Shown one piece after another: positions 8,259-19,891 of a stretch of DNA of 64,000 bases. A model generated the notes under the pieces. That model ran no database searches. It worked only from the letters and a program-made list of their open reading frames with translations, and was not told where the DNA came from. The position numbers were made by a program, and so were the translations under genes. Where the stretch lies: NCBI RefSeq assembly GCF_019795295.1, contig NZ_JAIMCG010000013.1:62001-126000 (forward strand). Reading direction: 5' to 3'. How positions within the stretch are numbered: the first letter of the stretch is position 1; each line of letters starts with the position of its first letter. This stretch comes from Cupriavidus sp. AU9028 (lineage in GTDB: Bacteria; Pseudomonadota; Gammaproteobacteria; Burkholderiales; Burkholderiaceae).

Positions 8259-9047
8259 TCAGTCCGCCGAGCCGTCTCCCGCTGCAGCGGCCTCCGGCAG
8301 CGGCCGGCCGATGACCTTGGCCATCACCAGGCCCAGTTCATATAGAAGGATCAGCGGCACGGCCAGCAGAAGCTGGGACAGCACGTCCGGCGGCGTGACG
8401 ATGGCGGCGATGATGAACGCGCCGACGATCACGTAGGGACGAATCTCCCTGAGTTTCTCCAGTTCGACGACGCCGAAGCGCACCAGCACGATCACCACCA
8501 CCGGCACTTCGAACGTGATGCCGAAGGCGAGGAACGTGGTCATCGCGAAGCTCAGGTATTTGTCGATGTCGGTGGACATCTCGGCCCCGAGCGGCGCGTT
8601 GTAGTGCGCCATGAAGTGGAAAACCGTCGGGAACACCAGGAAGTAGGCGAAGGCGACGCCGGCCAGGAACAGCAGGTAGCTGCTGGTCACCAGCGGCATG
8701 ATCAGCCGCTTTTCATGCTGGTACAGGCCCGGCGCGACGAATTGCCAGATCTGGTAGAGCACCCACGGCAGCGCGATCAGGAAGGCGACCAGCATGGTCA
8801 CCTTCATCGGCACGAAAAAGGAGCCGGTCACGTCGGTGACGATCATCCTGCCGCCCGAGGGCAGCGACTCGATCAGCGGGCGGGAAAACAGGTTGAAGAT
8901 GTCCGGCGCCCAGTAAACCAGGGCGACAAAGACCAGGATCACCCCGGCGACGGCCTTCACGACGCGCTCGCGCAACTCGACCAGGTGCGAGATGAAGGTT
9001 TCCTGCTGGGATTCGTCTTGGGGATCGGGGGATCGGGATTCGCTCAT
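8259..9047 (-). CDS. tatC: Twin-arginine translocase subunit TatC
   Basis: Six-helix inner-membrane receptor that recognises twin-arginine signal peptides with TatB. The 262 residues start ETFISHLVELRERVVKA after a short polar N-terminus and carry the conserved LPWVLYQIWQFVAPGL loop and FEVPVVVIVL helix. The chosen start is the ATG at 9045-9047 (MSESRSP); an in-frame upstream extension is not needed. It ends the tatA-tatB-tatC group, with a terminator directly after the stop. Substrates encoded here probably include PetA and MsrP. Confidence 0.96.
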   Translation of the reverse strand: MSESRSPDPQDESQQETFISHLVELRERVVKAVAGVILVFVALVYWAPDIFNLFSRPLIESLPSGGRMIVTDVTGSFFVPMKVTMLVAFLIALPWVLYQIWQFVAPGLYQHEKRLIMPLVTSSYLLFLAGVAFAYFLVFPTVFHFMAHYNAPLGAEMSTDIDKYLSFAMTTFLAFGITFEVPVVVIVLVRFGVVELEKLREIRPYVIVGAFIIAAIVTPPDVLSQLLLAVPLILLYELGLVMAKVIGRPLPEAAAAGDGSAD

Positions 9048-9086
9048 GGCGGGAGCCGCCGGTCGTGGCGGCAAGGTACGGCTATA

Positions 9087-9617
9087 TCAATCGAAGAAGG
9101 AACGGGACGGGCCGGTGGCAGGCCGGTGACGCTTGACGCGCGCCGCGCCGGATTGCGCCCATCCCCGAATCTTGTGCTGGCGCTTGTACCATTTCGGCAC
9201 CGCGCCCTGCTTGACGCGCCAGCTCTTGCGGCCATTGTGGGACTTGTGAGCCGAGTCCCAGCTGGGCGGGAAGGCGCTGCTGCCGATGCCGCTCACGCCT
9301 CCGCCCTGCTCGCCGGCCGTCTCGCCGTAGGCGTCGCCCGAGAAAGCCGAGTTGATGGCCTGGCTCTGCTCGCTGACCTCCTTGTGGATGGTCTGCTCGA
9401 CGTCGCGCGCCGCCTGTTCGAACTCGGTGCGCATGCGCCGCAGCTCCTCGAGCTCGACTTCGCGGCTGACTTCGGCCTTGACGTCGGCGATATAGCGCTG
9501 GGCGCGGCCGATCAGCGCACCGACGGTGCGCGCGACCTTGGGCAGCCGCTCGGGACCGATGACGATCAGCGCGACCGCGCCGATCAGCGCCAGCTTGGAA
9601 ATGCCGAGATCGATCAT
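9087..9617 (-). CDS. tatB: Twin-arginine translocase subunit TatB
   Basis: Partner of TatC in substrate recognition. The 176 residues begin with the family membrane anchor MIDLGISKLALIGAVALIVI and the GPERLPKVARTVG hinge, followed by a long amphipathic helix (about 22-95) and a polar, low-complexity C-terminal tail. It lies 39 bp upstream of tatC. It is separated from tatA by 272 bp, more than the usual few bases. Confidence 0.95.
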   Translation of the reverse strand: MIDLGISKLALIGAVALIVIGPERLPKVARTVGALIGRAQRYIADVKAEVSREVELEELRRMRTEFEQAARDVEQTIHKEVSEQSQAINSAFSGDAYGETAGEQGGGVSGIGSSAFPPSWDSAHKSHNGRKSWRVKQGAVPKWYKRQHKIRGWAQSGAARVKRHRPATGPSRSFFD

Positions 9618-9776
9618 GCGGGGTGGGAAACCTTCTGGCTCAACATTCGAGACTCAACTTGCGGCGGTAGCGTGGGGACCAGCGTCGGTGCCAGTCAGCG
9701 TGGCCAGCGTGGGTGCCAGCGCGTGCTCGTGAGGCATCGCCGGATACATCCACGGACAGATCGCCGGAAAGGCAGC

Positions 9777-9801
9777 GGCGCCGGCCATCGGGGCCGGCGC
9801 C
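9777..9801 (-). promoter_or_regulatory. Perfect GC hairpin between tatA and tatB
   Basis: A 10-bp stem GGCGCCGGCC / GGCCGGCGCC with a 5-base loop lies in the middle of the 272-bp tatA-tatB gap. There is no T-run after it. It could protect the tatA message 3' end or reduce read-through, giving more TatA than TatB/TatC. Confidence 0.5.
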
Positions 9802-9889
9802 GTCGCCCGGGAAACCATCGGCCGGGAAAGGCCGGGAGCAAACCCGCCTGGCAGCGGCACGGATGCCGCAGCCCGGCGCGGTTCGGTCC

Positions 9890-10135
9890 TTACTGCTGCT
9901 GACGGGCCTTTTCCTTGGCGTCCACGTCGATGGTGGTGGTGTCGCGCAGTTCCTTCGGCTGGGCAGCGGCGGCGGTGTCGTCCACCGGGTTGCCGTTGGC
10001 GTCCTTCATGCCGTCCTTGAAACCCTTGACCGCGCCACCGAGGTCCTGGCCGATGTTGCGCAGCTTCTTCGTGCCGAAGACCAGCATGATGATCACCAGA
10101 ACGATCAGCCAATGCCAAATGCTAAACGAACCCAT
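9890..10135 (-). CDS. tatA: Twin-arginine translocase pore subunit TatA
   Basis: Oligomerising pore-forming component of the Tat system. It has 81 residues: a short N-terminal helix ([20 protein letters not shown]), the FGTKKL hinge, the amphipathic helix [20 protein letters not shown], and a charged tail. It lies between hinT and tatB on the same strand. The family length is 70-90 residues. Confidence 0.97.
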   Translation of the reverse strand: MGSFSIWHWLIVLVIIMLVFGTKKLRNIGQDLGGAVKGFKDGMKDANGNPVDDTAAAAQPKELRDTTTIDVDAKEKARQQQ

Positions 10136-10282
10136 TTTCCTGCTCCTGTAAAGCCTCGCGCGGTCCGGCTTCCCGAACCCGTTGTTCCGTCCTGAATTGC
10201 CGCGCCGGCCGACGGGAGCCGGCGCGTGCGCCAGCCATGCGGCCGACGCGATTGGATGTTCTGCCCAGGCAGGCCACCCCGG

Positions 10283-10639
10283 TCAGGGCAGCGCCGCCTT
10301 CCATTCGGTGCGGGGGCCGCCCATCACGTGCAGATGCAGGTGATAGACCTCCTGGCCGCCGTCCGGACCCGTGTTGATCACGGTCCGGAAACCGTTGCCG
10401 CACCCGGTCTCCCGGGCCAGTTCCGGCGCCTTGAGCAGCATTTTAGCAAGCACGTCGCCATGGCTCGCATCGCAGGCCGCCAGCGACTCGACGTGCAGCT
10501 TCGGGATGATCAGGAAGTGCACCGGAGCCTTCGGATGAATATCGTGAAAGGCCAGCATGTCGGCATCCTCATACACCTTGCGGGACGGGATCTGGCCGGC
10601 GACGATCTTGCAGAATATGCAATTCTCGTGTCCGTTCAT
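10283..10639 (-). CDS. hinT: HIT-family nucleotide hydrolase (HinT-like)
   Basis: Purine nucleoside phosphoramidase-like member of the histidine triad superfamily. The 118 residues contain the N-terminal CIFCKIVAGQIPS box (Cys7 and Cys10 as possible zinc ligands), the central HPKAPVHFLIIPK segment, and the histidine triad HLHLHV with His100, His102 and His104. It sits in the his-tat run between the small membrane protein and tatA, as in related genomes. Confidence 0.95.
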   Translation of the reverse strand: MNGHENCIFCKIVAGQIPSRKVYEDADMLAFHDIHPKAPVHFLIIPKLHVESLAACDASHGDVLAKMLLKAPELARETGCGNGFRTVINTGPDGGQEVYHLHLHVMGGPRTEWKAALP

Positions 10640-10704
10640 GAAAGTTTCATTTCGAAGTCAAACAAAGCGCGCCCGCAGCGGGCCTGCTGCCCGGTTGCAC
10701 ACCC

Positions 10705-11103
10705 TTACAACGCGCGTTGGGTCGTTTCGGGATACATGGGCCTGCGGTCGTTCAGGTACAGCCAGCCTTTGACGATACGGTAAAGAATCCATACCGACAA
10801 TACGGCCCAGGCGCCAAAGGCAAAGGGAATGCCGACAACCGTCGCGAACAGCACCCCGCCGACCGCGGTCCAGGCCACCGACCACCAGAACGAGCGGATC
10901 TGCCAGGCGAAGTGGCTCTCGCAGAGCGTGCCGCGCGCGTCGTCACGCTTGACGTAGTTGATGACGATGGCGATCAGCGCGGTGATGCCGCCGGTCAGCC
11001 AGAAGATGGCGTACAAGGCGTAGAGGATATGCGTCAGCTTGCGCATGCTGTCCTCGCGCGCCTGGGGCGAGCGCACCACCGCGCCGCTATAGTCGTTCTG
11101 CAT
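10705..11103 (-). CDS. Small membrane protein of unknown function
   Basis: 132 residues with three predicted membrane helices (about 27-48, 70-90 and 92-112), resembling small DUF4870-like membrane proteins. No catalytic motif is visible. Two starts are plausible: ATG 11103 (GGAG seven bases upstream) and ATG 11046, which begins MRKLTHILYA and has GAGG at good spacing. It lies between hisE and hinT and is probably co-transcribed; the function is unknown. Confidence 0.8.
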   Translation of the reverse strand: MQNDYSGAVVRSPQAREDSMRKLTHILYALYAIFWLTGGITALIAIVINYVKRDDARGTLCESHFAWQIRSFWWSVAWTAVGGVLFATVVGIPFAFGAWAVLSVWILYRIVKGWLYLNDRRPMYPETTQRAL

Positions 11104-11153
11104 GGCCCTGCTCCTGAATCCGTGATTGCCGTCGCGTGCCGAGTGGCGCTGCT

Positions 11154-11534
11154 TCAGCCCTGGTCGGCGGGCCGGCTCGCCTTCTCGGCAAGGCCCGACA
11201 GCCCCTCCCGGCGCGCCAGTTCGGCCACCACCTGCTCGGGCGACAGACCGAGGCGTGCCAGCAGCACCATGCTATGGAACCACAGATCGGCGACTTCGTA
11301 GACGACCTTGTCCAGCGCTGCCGGCGAGAGCCCGTCGGCGCGCGCATCCTTGGCGGCCATTACGGTTTCGGTGGCTTCCTCGCCGATTTTCTTCAGGATC
11401 GCGTCGTCGCCTTTCTTGAACAGGCGCGCGACATAGGATTGATCGGGATCGCCGCCGTTTTCGGGCTTGCGCGACTCCAGCGTCGCGGCGATCCGGGCCA
11501 GCACGTCGGGCTGGCCGGAGGGGAGTTGCGTCAT
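11154..11534 (-). CDS. hisE: Phosphoribosyl-ATP pyrophosphatase
   Basis: Second step of histidine synthesis: hydrolyses phosphoribosyl-ATP to phosphoribosyl-AMP and pyrophosphate. 126 residues of the all-alpha MazG-like fold, with the metal-binding helices [15 protein letters not shown] and [17 protein letters not shown]. The chosen start, ATG at 11532-11534, overlaps the hisI stop (ATGA), which indicates translational coupling; the longer in-frame extension lies inside hisI. HisE is separate from HisI here, not fused as in enterobacteria. Confidence 0.95.
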   Translation of the reverse strand: MTQLPSGQPDVLARIAATLESRKPENGGDPDQSYVARLFKKGDDAILKKIGEEATETVMAAKDARADGLSPAALDKVVYEVADLWFHSMVLLARLGLSPEQVVAELARREGLSGLAEKASRPADQG

Positions 11535-11938
11535 CAGTGACTGCCGTAAATGGTCGAGGGGTCCTTGATCACCGCGTCCACGGTTTGCCACTCGCCGTCC
11601 TCGGCGGTGCCCTCGAATTTCTGGAAGAAGCAGGAGTGCCGGCCAGTATGGCAGGCGATGCCATGGATCTGCGTGACCTTCAGCAGCACCACGTCCTCGT
11701 CGCAGTCCAGCCGAATCTCATGCACCTTCTGCACGTGCCCGGATTCCTCGCCCTTGTGCCAGAGCCGCTTGCGCGAGCGCGACCAGAACACCGCCTCGCC
11801 CAGTTCGACGGTACGCTTGAGCGCCTCGCGATTCATGAAGGCGAACATCAGCACGTCGTTCGACTCCACTTCCTGGACGATCACCGGCACCAATCCGTTA
11901 TCGTCCCAGCGGACCTTGTTCAGCCATGTTGTCGCCAT
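11534..11938 (-). CDS. hisI: Phosphoribosyl-AMP cyclohydrolase
   Basis: Third step of the pathway: opens the adenine ring of phosphoribosyl-AMP. The 134 residues contain [16 protein letters not shown] and the metal-binding segment [12 protein letters not shown] followed by [13 protein letters not shown], with the conserved Cys and His zinc ligands. The start ATG at 11936-11938 is two bases past the hisF stop. The frame extends upstream into hisF but this part is not protein-like. Confidence 0.96.
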   Translation of the reverse strand: MATTWLNKVRWDDNGLVPVIVQEVESNDVLMFAFMNREALKRTVELGEAVFWSRSRKRLWHKGEESGHVQKVHEIRLDCDEDVVLLKVTQIHGIACHTGRHSCFFQKFEGTAEDGEWQTVDAVIKDPSTIYGSH

Positions 11939-11940
11939 GA

Positions 11941-12711
11941 TCAGAGCCGTACCGGAATACCCTGGCCGGCCATGAACTGCTTGGCCTCGCCGACGGTGTG
12001 TTGTCCATAGTGGAAGATGCTGGCGGCGAGCACCGCATCGGCGCGTCCCGTCGTGATGCCATCGGCCAGATCCTGCAGGCCGCCGACGCCGCCGGAGGCA
12101 ATCACCGGCACGCCGACCGCGTCGCTGACCGCTCGCGTCAGCTCCAGATCGAAGCCGCTGCGGGTGCCGTCGCGGTCCATGCTGGTCAGCAGCAGTTCGC
12201 CCGCGCCGCGGCGCGCCATCTCGCGCGCCCACTCGACCACGTCAAGGCCGGTGGCCTTGCGGCCGCCATGGGTGAACACCTCCCAGCGCGCCGGTTCGCC
12301 GTCGGCAGAGCTGCGCTTGGCGTCGATGGCGACGACGATGCATTGGGAGCCGTAGCGGGAGGTGGCCTCGGATACCAGGTCCGGATTGGCGATGGCCGAC
12401 GAGTTGACGCTGATCTTGTCCGCACCGGCGTTGAGCAGCCGGCGCACGTCCTCGACGGTGCGCACGCCGCCGCCGACGGTCAGCGGAATGAAGACCTGCG
12501 ACGCGACGTCCTCGATGATATGCAGGATCAGGTCGCGGCCATCGCTGGTGGCGGTGATGTCCAGAAAGGTGATCTCGTCCGCGCCCTGCTCATCATAGCG
12601 GCGCGCGATTTCGACCGGGTCGCCCGCGTCGCGCAATTCGACGAAGTTGACCCCCTTGACCACCCGCCCGTTGGTCACGTCCAGGCAGGGGATGATACGT
12701 TTGGCTAGCAT
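11941..12711 (-). CDS. hisF: Imidazole glycerol phosphate synthase, cyclase subunit
   Basis: (Beta/alpha)8 barrel that takes ammonia from HisH and converts PRFAR to imidazole glycerol phosphate and AICAR. The 256 residues start [20 protein letters not shown], with catalytic Asp in IPCLD and the second Asp in [10 protein letters not shown]; phosphate loops VGGGVR and SGGVGG are present. Length is normal. It works with hisH at 13605-14258, with hisA between them. Confidence 0.97.
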   Translation of the reverse strand: MLAKRIIPCLDVTNGRVVKGVNFVELRDAGDPVEIARRYDEQGADEITFLDITATSDGRDLILHIIEDVASQVFIPLTVGGGVRTVEDVRRLLNAGADKISVNSSAIANPDLVSEATSRYGSQCIVVAIDAKRSSADGEPARWEVFTHGGRKATGLDVVEWAREMARRGAGELLLTSMDRDGTRSGFDLELTRAVSDAVGVPVIASGGVGGLQDLADGITTGRADAVLAASIFHYGQHTVGEAKQFMAGQGIPVRL

Positions 12712-12778
12712 GGAAATCCTTGCCGGCTGCCGTCGTGCGGCCGCAGCCGGTGCGCCGGTGTGGCGCTGGGCGCCGGGC

Positions 12779-13525
12779 TTATTCCGCGGCGCCGAGTTTG
12801 TCCGCGTGCGCCTGCGCGTCCGCGAAGTTCAGGTCGCCCGAGTAGATCGCGCGACCGCAGATCACGCCCTCGACGCCTTCCGGCTCGACCTCGCACAGCC
12901 GATCGATATCGGCCATGCCGGACAGGCCGCCGCTGGCGATCACCGGGATCGTCACCGACTGGGCGAGCTTGACGGTGGCGTCGATATTCAGGCCCTGCAG
13001 CATGCCATCGCGGCCGATATCGGTATAGATGATCGCCTCGACGCCGTAATCCTCGTACTTGCGGGCGAGATCGACGACCTCATGGCCGGTCAGCTTGCTC
13101 CAGCCGTCGGTGGCGACCTTGCCATCGCGGGCGTCCAGGCCAACGATGATATGGCCGCCAAAGGCCGCGCAGGCGTCCTTCAGGAAACCGGGGTTCTTGA
13201 CCGCGGCGGTGCCGATGATGACATAGGACAGGCCGTCATCGAGCCAGCGCTCGATGGTGTTCAGGTCGCGGATGCCGCCCCCCAGCTGCACGGGAATCTC
13301 GTCGCCAACCTCGGCGATGATGGACTTGATGGCCGCCTCGTTGCGCGGCTTGCCGACGAAGGCACCGTTCAGGTCCACCAGATGAAGCCGGCGCGCGCCC
13401 TGCTCCAACCAGTGTCGTGCCATGGCGGCGGGCTCTTCGGAGAAGACGGTGGCCTGGTCCATATCGCCTTGTTTGAGGCGAACACACTGACCGTCCTTCA
13501 GGTCGATGGCCGGAATGAGCAACAT
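12779..13525 (-). CDS. hisA: ProFAR isomerase
   Basis: Fourth step: Amadori rearrangement of ProFAR to PRFAR. 248-residue (beta/alpha)8 barrel related to HisF. The N-terminal [20 protein letters not shown] holds the catalytic Asp8; [10 protein letters not shown] holds the second catalytic Asp; phosphate loops are LGGGIR and SGGLSG. It lies between hisH and hisF. Confidence 0.97.
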   Translation of the reverse strand: MLLIPAIDLKDGQCVRLKQGDMDQATVFSEEPAAMARHWLEQGARRLHLVDLNGAFVGKPRNEAAIKSIIAEVGDEIPVQLGGGIRDLNTIERWLDDGLSYVIIGTAAVKNPGFLKDACAAFGGHIIVGLDARDGKVATDGWSKLTGHEVVDLARKYEDYGVEAIIYTDIGRDGMLQGLNIDATVKLAQSVTIPVIASGGLSGMADIDRLCEVEPEGVEGVICGRAIYSGDLNFADAQAHADKLGAAE

Positions 13526-13604
13526 AAGCTTGACGAGCGTTTCGAAAAAGAAATTATTTTGGCTGAGCCGGCCGAAGCCGGCCCCGTTCTGACGGCGGCA
13601 GGAA

Positions 13605-14258
13605 TTACGGCTTCCAGTGGACGAAGTTCCGATACAGCTGCAGGCCCACGTCCGCGCTCTTCTCGGGGTGGAACTGCGTGGCGAAAATATTATCCCGGGC
13701 TACTGCGCTGGTAAACACGACGCCATAGTCCGTCTCCCCGGCCACGTGCGCCGGGTCGCTGGGCCGCACATAATAGCTGTGCACGAAATAGAACCAGCTT
13801 TCGTCCGGAATTCCGTCCCACAACGGGTGCGCGGCGGCCTGGCGAACACGGTTCCAGCCCATCTGCGGCACCTTGTAGCGCGAGCCGTCCGGCTGCTTCA
13901 TGCCGTCCAGCTCGAAGCGGACCACATCCCCGCGCATCAGGCCCAGCGCGGGTGTGCGGCTTGCGCCAGCCCTACTTTCCGCGCTCGAATCGAACAGCAT
14001 CTGTTCGCCAACGCACACGCCGAGCAGCGGTTTGGTCGCCGCCGCTTCGATCACGGCCTCGCGCAGACCCGAGGCGTCGAGCGCCGCCATGCAATCCGGC
14101 ATGGCGCCCTGGCCGGGCAGCACGACGCGGTCGGAACCGCGGATTCCCTGCGGCACGTCGACAATCCGCACTTCGGCTTCCGGCGCGGCAGTACGCAGCG
14201 CCTGGGCCACCGAGCGCAGGTTGCCCATGCCGTAGTCCACAATAGCAATCGTAGTCAT
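13605..14258 (-). CDS. hisH: Imidazole glycerol phosphate synthase, glutaminase subunit
   Basis: Class I glutamine amidotransferase that supplies ammonia to HisF. 217 residues: [12 protein letters not shown] at the N-terminus, oxyanion strand [11 protein letters not shown], nucleophile Cys in [13 protein letters not shown], and the His-Glu of the triad in [10 protein letters not shown]. It is in the his run between hisB and hisA. Confidence 0.97.
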   Translation of the reverse strand: MTTIAIVDYGMGNLRSVAQALRTAAPEAEVRIVDVPQGIRGSDRVVLPGQGAMPDCMAALDASGLREAVIEAAATKPLLGVCVGEQMLFDSSAESRAGASRTPALGLMRGDVVRFELDGMKQPDGSRYKVPQMGWNRVRQAAAHPLWDGIPDESWFYFVHSYYVRPSDPAHVAGETDYGVVFTSAVARDNIFATQFHPEKSADVGLQLYRNFVHWKP

Positions 14259-14355
14259 GATGGTTGAACGGGCCGCGGCGTGAGCCGCCGGCCATCAGTC
14301 GGGTTTCGTGGACAGGCGCGGCTTCGCTGCGGCGGTCGGCCGGCCACCCGGCCGG

Positions 14356-14943
<588 letters not shown>

Positions 14944-14947
14944 GGTG

Positions 14948-16048
14948 TTAATCCTGCATCGAGGCGGCAAAGGCCTCGAGAAACAGCGCGTTTTCTTCGG
15001 GGGTGCTGACGGTGACGCGCAAACAATTGGTCAGCAACGGGTGCATTTTACTCACGTTCTTGATCAGCACCTTGCGCGACAGCAGGGCGTCGAAGATCCG
15101 GGCCGCGTCGGGGACGCGAATCAGCAGGAAATTGGCGGCGCTGGGGAACACCGTGACGCCGTCGTAACGGCCCAGCGCCGCAGCCAGCGCGGTGCGCTGC
15201 TCGCGCAACCGGGCAGCCTGCTCGTCCAGCACATCGACGTGTTCGAGCACGAACAGCGCGGTCGCCTCCGTCAGCACGTTGACGTTGTACGGCGGGCGGA
15301 CCTTGTCGAGCTGCTCGATCCATTGGGGCGCACCGGCAAGGTAGCCAAGCCGGATGCCGGCCAGACCCAGCTTGGAGACGGTGCGCATCACCAGCAGATT
15401 GCCGAACTCGGTCAGCCGCGGCATCCAGCTTTGCTGGGCGAACGGCTGGTATGCCTCGTCGACCACCACCAGGCTGTCGCAGACCTCCCCTTGCGCGGCC
15501 CGCACGATCGCCGCCATGTCGTCGGCGTCGAACAGCGTGCCGGTCGGATTGTTGGGATAGGCGAGGTAAATCACCGCCGGGCGATGCTCGGCCATCGCCG
15601 CCAGCATCGCCTCGCGGTCCAGCGAGAAATCGGCGCGCAGCGGCACGCCGACGAAGCCGAGGCCGGCGAATTGGGCCGACATCGCATACATGACGAAGCC
15701 GGGCACGGGCGCCAGCACGCTCGCGCCGGGCCTGGCCACGGCCATCGCCAGCATGCTGATCAGCTCGTCGGAGCCGTTGCCGAGCAGCACTTCCATGCCG
15801 TCGGGAACGTCCATCACGGTCTTGAGGCGGGCCCGCAGGGCGGCGCTGCTGGGCACCGGGTAGCGGTTCAACGCCACCTGGGCAAGCCGGTCGGCCAGCT
15901 GCTGGCGCAGCGCCGGCGGCAGCTGGTAGGGGTTCTCCATGGCATCGAGCTTGACCATGCCATGCGAATCCGGCACGTGGTAGGCGCCCATGGCGAGGAC
16001 GTCGTCACGGATGATTCGCTGGATCAGGGTGGGCTCGGGGGTGGACAT
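14948..16048 (-). CDS. hisC: Histidinol-phosphate aminotransferase
   Basis: PLP enzyme converting imidazole acetol phosphate and glutamate to histidinol phosphate. 366 residues with NENPYQLP-like N-terminus ([11 protein letters not shown]), [20 protein letters not shown] and the PLP lysine in [14 protein letters not shown]. The chosen start ATG at 16046-16048 begins [12 protein letters not shown]; the open frame continues upstream only through simple repeats (16063-16139), giving a Thr/Gly and Pro/Arg sequence unlike a real N-terminus. Confidence 0.96.
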   Translation of the reverse strand: MSTPEPTLIQRIIRDDVLAMGAYHVPDSHGMVKLDAMENPYQLPPALRQQLADRLAQVALNRYPVPSSAALRARLKTVMDVPDGMEVLLGNGSDELISMLAMAVARPGASVLAPVPGFVMYAMSAQFAGLGFVGVPLRADFSLDREAMLAAMAEHRPAVIYLAYPNNPTGTLFDADDMAAIVRAAQGEVCDSLVVVDEAYQPFAQQSWMPRLTEFGNLLVMRTVSKLGLAGIRLGYLAGAPQWIEQLDKVRPPYNVNVLTEATALFVLEHVDVLDEQAARLREQRTALAAALGRYDGVTVFPSAANFLLIRVPDAARIFDALLSRKVLIKNVSKMHPLLTNCLRVTVSTPEENALFLEAFAASMQD

Positions 16049-16062
16049 GGGGTTCCTTGTGG

Positions 16063-16098
16063 TGGTGCCTGTGGTGCCTGTGGTGCCTGTGGTGCATT
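16063..16098. repeat. Tandem 9-bp repeat inside the his operon
   Basis: Three exact copies of TGGTGCCTG (16063, 16072, 16081) and one degenerate copy (16090-16098), just upstream of hisC and next to the palindromic repeats. Confidence 0.8.
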
Positions 16099-16099
16099 G

Positions 16100-16227
16100 C
16101 CCTCTCCCCCAGCCCCTCTCCCGCCGGGCGGGAGAGGGGAGCAAACCCGGGGCATCGGGCAAGCCGGCGGTTTTCTCCCCTCTCCCGCTTGCGGGAGAGG
16201 GGCGGGGGAGAGGGGCGGGGGAGAGGG
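16100..16227. repeat. Two copies of the GC-rich palindromic repeat between hisD and hisC
   Basis: The first hairpin is CCCCTCTCCCGCC / GGGCGGGAGAGGGG at about 16113-16139; the second is CCCCTCTCCCGC-TTGC-GGGAGAGGGG at about 16177-16202, with extra GGGGGAGAGG copies to 16227. They face each other and are the same element as at 6371-6671. hisD and hisC are 207 bp apart because of this insertion. Confidence 0.8.
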
Positions 16228-16255
16228 CAAGCGAACGCTTGGAAAAAGAGGCGCG

Positions 16256-17596
16256 CTAGCCGTGCCGCTTCAACCGATACTCCGCACTGCGCGCATGCGC
16301 CTGCAGCCCTTCGCCATAGGCCAGTTCCGCGGCGATCTGGCCCAGCATCTGGGCGCCGGCCTCGGATACTTCGATCAGGCTCGAGCGCTTCTGGAAGTCG
16401 TACACCCCCAGCGGCGAAGAAAAGCGCGCGGTACGGGAGGTCGGCAGCACGTGGTTCGGTCCGGCGCAGTAGTCGCCCAGCGATTCGCTGGTGTACGCGC
16501 CGAGGAAGATGGCGCCCGCATGGCGGATCTTCTCGGCCCACTGACGGGGATTGACCGAGGAGATCTCCAGATGCTCGGGCGCGATCGCGTTGGCGATCTC
16601 GCACGCCTCTTCCATGTCGCGTACCCGGATCAGCGCGCCGCGCCCGGCCAGCGAGGCGGCGATCACGTTGCGACGCGGCATGTCGTCCAGCTGGCGACGG
16701 ATGCTCTCCTCCACGCGGTCCAGATAGGCCTCGTCCGGGCACAGCAGGATCGACTGCGCCAGCTCATCATGCTCGGCCTGCGAGAACAGGTCCATCGCCA
16801 CCCAGTCCGGATCGGTCGTGCCGTCGCAGATCACCAGGATTTCGGACGGGCCGGCGATCATGTCGATACCGACGGTGCCGAACACGCGGCGCTTGGCGGC
16901 GGCGACATAGGCGTTGCCGGGGCCAACGATCTTGTCGACCTGGGGCAGCGTCTCGGTGCCGTAGGCCAGCGCGCCGACCGCCTGCGCGCCGCCGATGGTG
17001 AACACGCGGTCCACGCCGGCGATGGCCGCCGCGGCCAGCACCAGCGGATTGCGCGTGCCGCCGGGAGTCGGCACCACCATGATGACTTCCCTGACGCCGG
17101 CGACCCGCGCCGGGATCGCGTTCATCAGCACTGACGACGGATAGGCCGCCTTGCCGCCCGGCACGTAGATGCCGACCCGATCCAGCGGCGTGACCTTTTG
17201 CCCGAGCACGGTGCCGTCGGCTTCCGCGTACTCCCAGCTATGGCTGCCGCATTCGATCTTCTGCTTCTCGTGGTAGGCGCGCACGCGAGCGGCGGCCGCT
17301 TCCAGCGCCGCACGGCGCTTGGGCTCGAGTTCCTCCAGCGCCGCTTCCATCTCGGCCGGGGACAGTTCGAGCGCGGCGAGGGAGTCGGCCTCCAGGCGAT
17401 CGAAACGCAGCGTGTATTCGAGCACGGCGGCATCGCCCCGTACCCGCACGTCCGCCAGGATCTGCGCGGCGGCGCGGTCGATGGCCTCGTCCTCGCCTGC
17501 CTCGAAGGCCAGCAGCTGGCGCAGCGCGATGGCAAAGCCGGCCTCGCCGGAATCGAGCCGGCGAATGGTCATCGTCTGTTCGGTCTTGTCGTTCAT
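16256..17596 (-). CDS. hisD: Histidinol dehydrogenase
   Basis: Last two steps of the pathway: zinc- and NAD-dependent oxidation of histidinol to histidine. 446 residues with [20 protein letters not shown], the NAD-binding region [14 protein letters not shown], the signature segment [26 protein letters not shown] with zinc and catalytic residues, and the C-terminal [16 protein letters not shown] closer in-frame ATG (MTIRRLDSG) is a possible alternative start. It follows hisG by 27 bp. Confidence 0.97.
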   Translation of the reverse strand: MNDKTEQTMTIRRLDSGEAGFAIALRQLLAFEAGEDEAIDRAAAQILADVRVRGDAAVLEYTLRFDRLEADSLAALELSPAEMEAALEELEPKRRAALEAAAARVRAYHEKQKIECGSHSWEYAEADGTVLGQKVTPLDRVGIYVPGGKAAYPSSVLMNAIPARVAGVREVIMVVPTPGGTRNPLVLAAAAIAGVDRVFTIGGAQAVGALAYGTETLPQVDKIVGPGNAYVAAAKRRVFGTVGIDMIAGPSEILVICDGTTDPDWVAMDLFSQAEHDELAQSILLCPDEAYLDRVEESIRRQLDDMPRRNVIAASLAGRGALIRVRDMEEACEIANAIAPEHLEISSVNPRQWAEKIRHAGAIFLGAYTSESLGDYCAGPNHVLPTSRTARFSSPLGVYDFQKRSSLIEVSEAGAQMLGQIAAELAYGEGLQAHARSAEYRLKRHG

Positions 17597-17623
17597 GTCC
17601 GTTCCTGGGTCCGCGCCCTGGCG

Positions 17624-18286
17624 TCAAGCCACCGCGGCGGAAGCCCTGTCAAATGCGTCGAGAATCGGGGCCAGTCTCTCGCGCTTGAGCTTGAGAGCCG
17701 CCTGATTGACCACCAGGCGCGAGGAGATCTGCACGATTTCCTCCACCTCGACGAGGTTGTTGGCCCGCAGCGTCCCCCCGGTGCTGACCAGGTCGACGAT
17801 GGCGTCGGCCAGTCCCACCAGGGGGCCGAGTTCCATCGAACCGTACAGCTTGATCAAATCGACGTGCACGCCCTTCTTCGCAAAATGCTCGCGCGCCGTC
17901 TGCACATACTTGGTGGCGACCGCCAGCCGCGCCCCCTGCCGCACGGCAGTGGCATAGTCGAACCCGGCCGGCACCGCGACCGACATGCGGCAGCGGGCGA
18001 TGTTCAGGTCGATGGGCGCGTACAGGCCCGCCATGCCGTGCTCCATCAGCACATCCTTGCCGGCGACGCCGAAGTCGGCCGCCCCGTACTGCACGTAGGT
18101 CGGCACGTCCGACGCCCGCACGATGATGACCCGCACGTCAGGGTCGGTCGTCGGCAGGATCAGCTTGCGCGAGGTTTCCGGGTCCTCGGTGACCTCGATG
18201 CCTGCCGCGGCCAGCAGCGGCATCGTTTCGGTGAAGATCCTGCCTTTGGATAGGGCCAGCGTCAGCTGGTTCGGAGAAGGGCTCAT
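17624..18286 (-). CDS. hisG: ATP phosphoribosyltransferase, short form
   Basis: First, committed step of histidine synthesis (ATP plus PRPP). 220 residues, the short HisG type that lacks the C-terminal regulatory ACT-like domain and usually works with a HisZ subunit; hisZ is not in this window. Visible motifs: [29 protein letters not shown], and the PRPP-binding loop [15 protein letters not shown]. Start ATG at 18284-18286. First gene of the his run. Confidence 0.95.
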   Translation of the reverse strand: MSPSPNQLTLALSKGRIFTETMPLLAAAGIEVTEDPETSRKLILPTTDPDVRVIIVRASDVPTYVQYGAADFGVAGKDVLMEHGMAGLYAPIDLNIARCRMSVAVPAGFDYATAVRQGARLAVATKYVQTAREHFAKKGVHVDLIKLYGSMELGPLVGLADAIVDLVSTGGTLRANNLVEVEEIVQISSRLVVNQAALKLKRERLAPILDAFDRASAAVA

Positions 18287-18345
18287 TGTCGTATTGGTTT
18301 TAGCATCGCAGGAAGCGGTCTGCATCGACCGCACCGCGCGTCGGG

Positions 18346-19864
<1,519 letters not shown>

Positions 19865-19891
19865 GGCTGTCCTCGTTGGGTTCTGCGCGGC

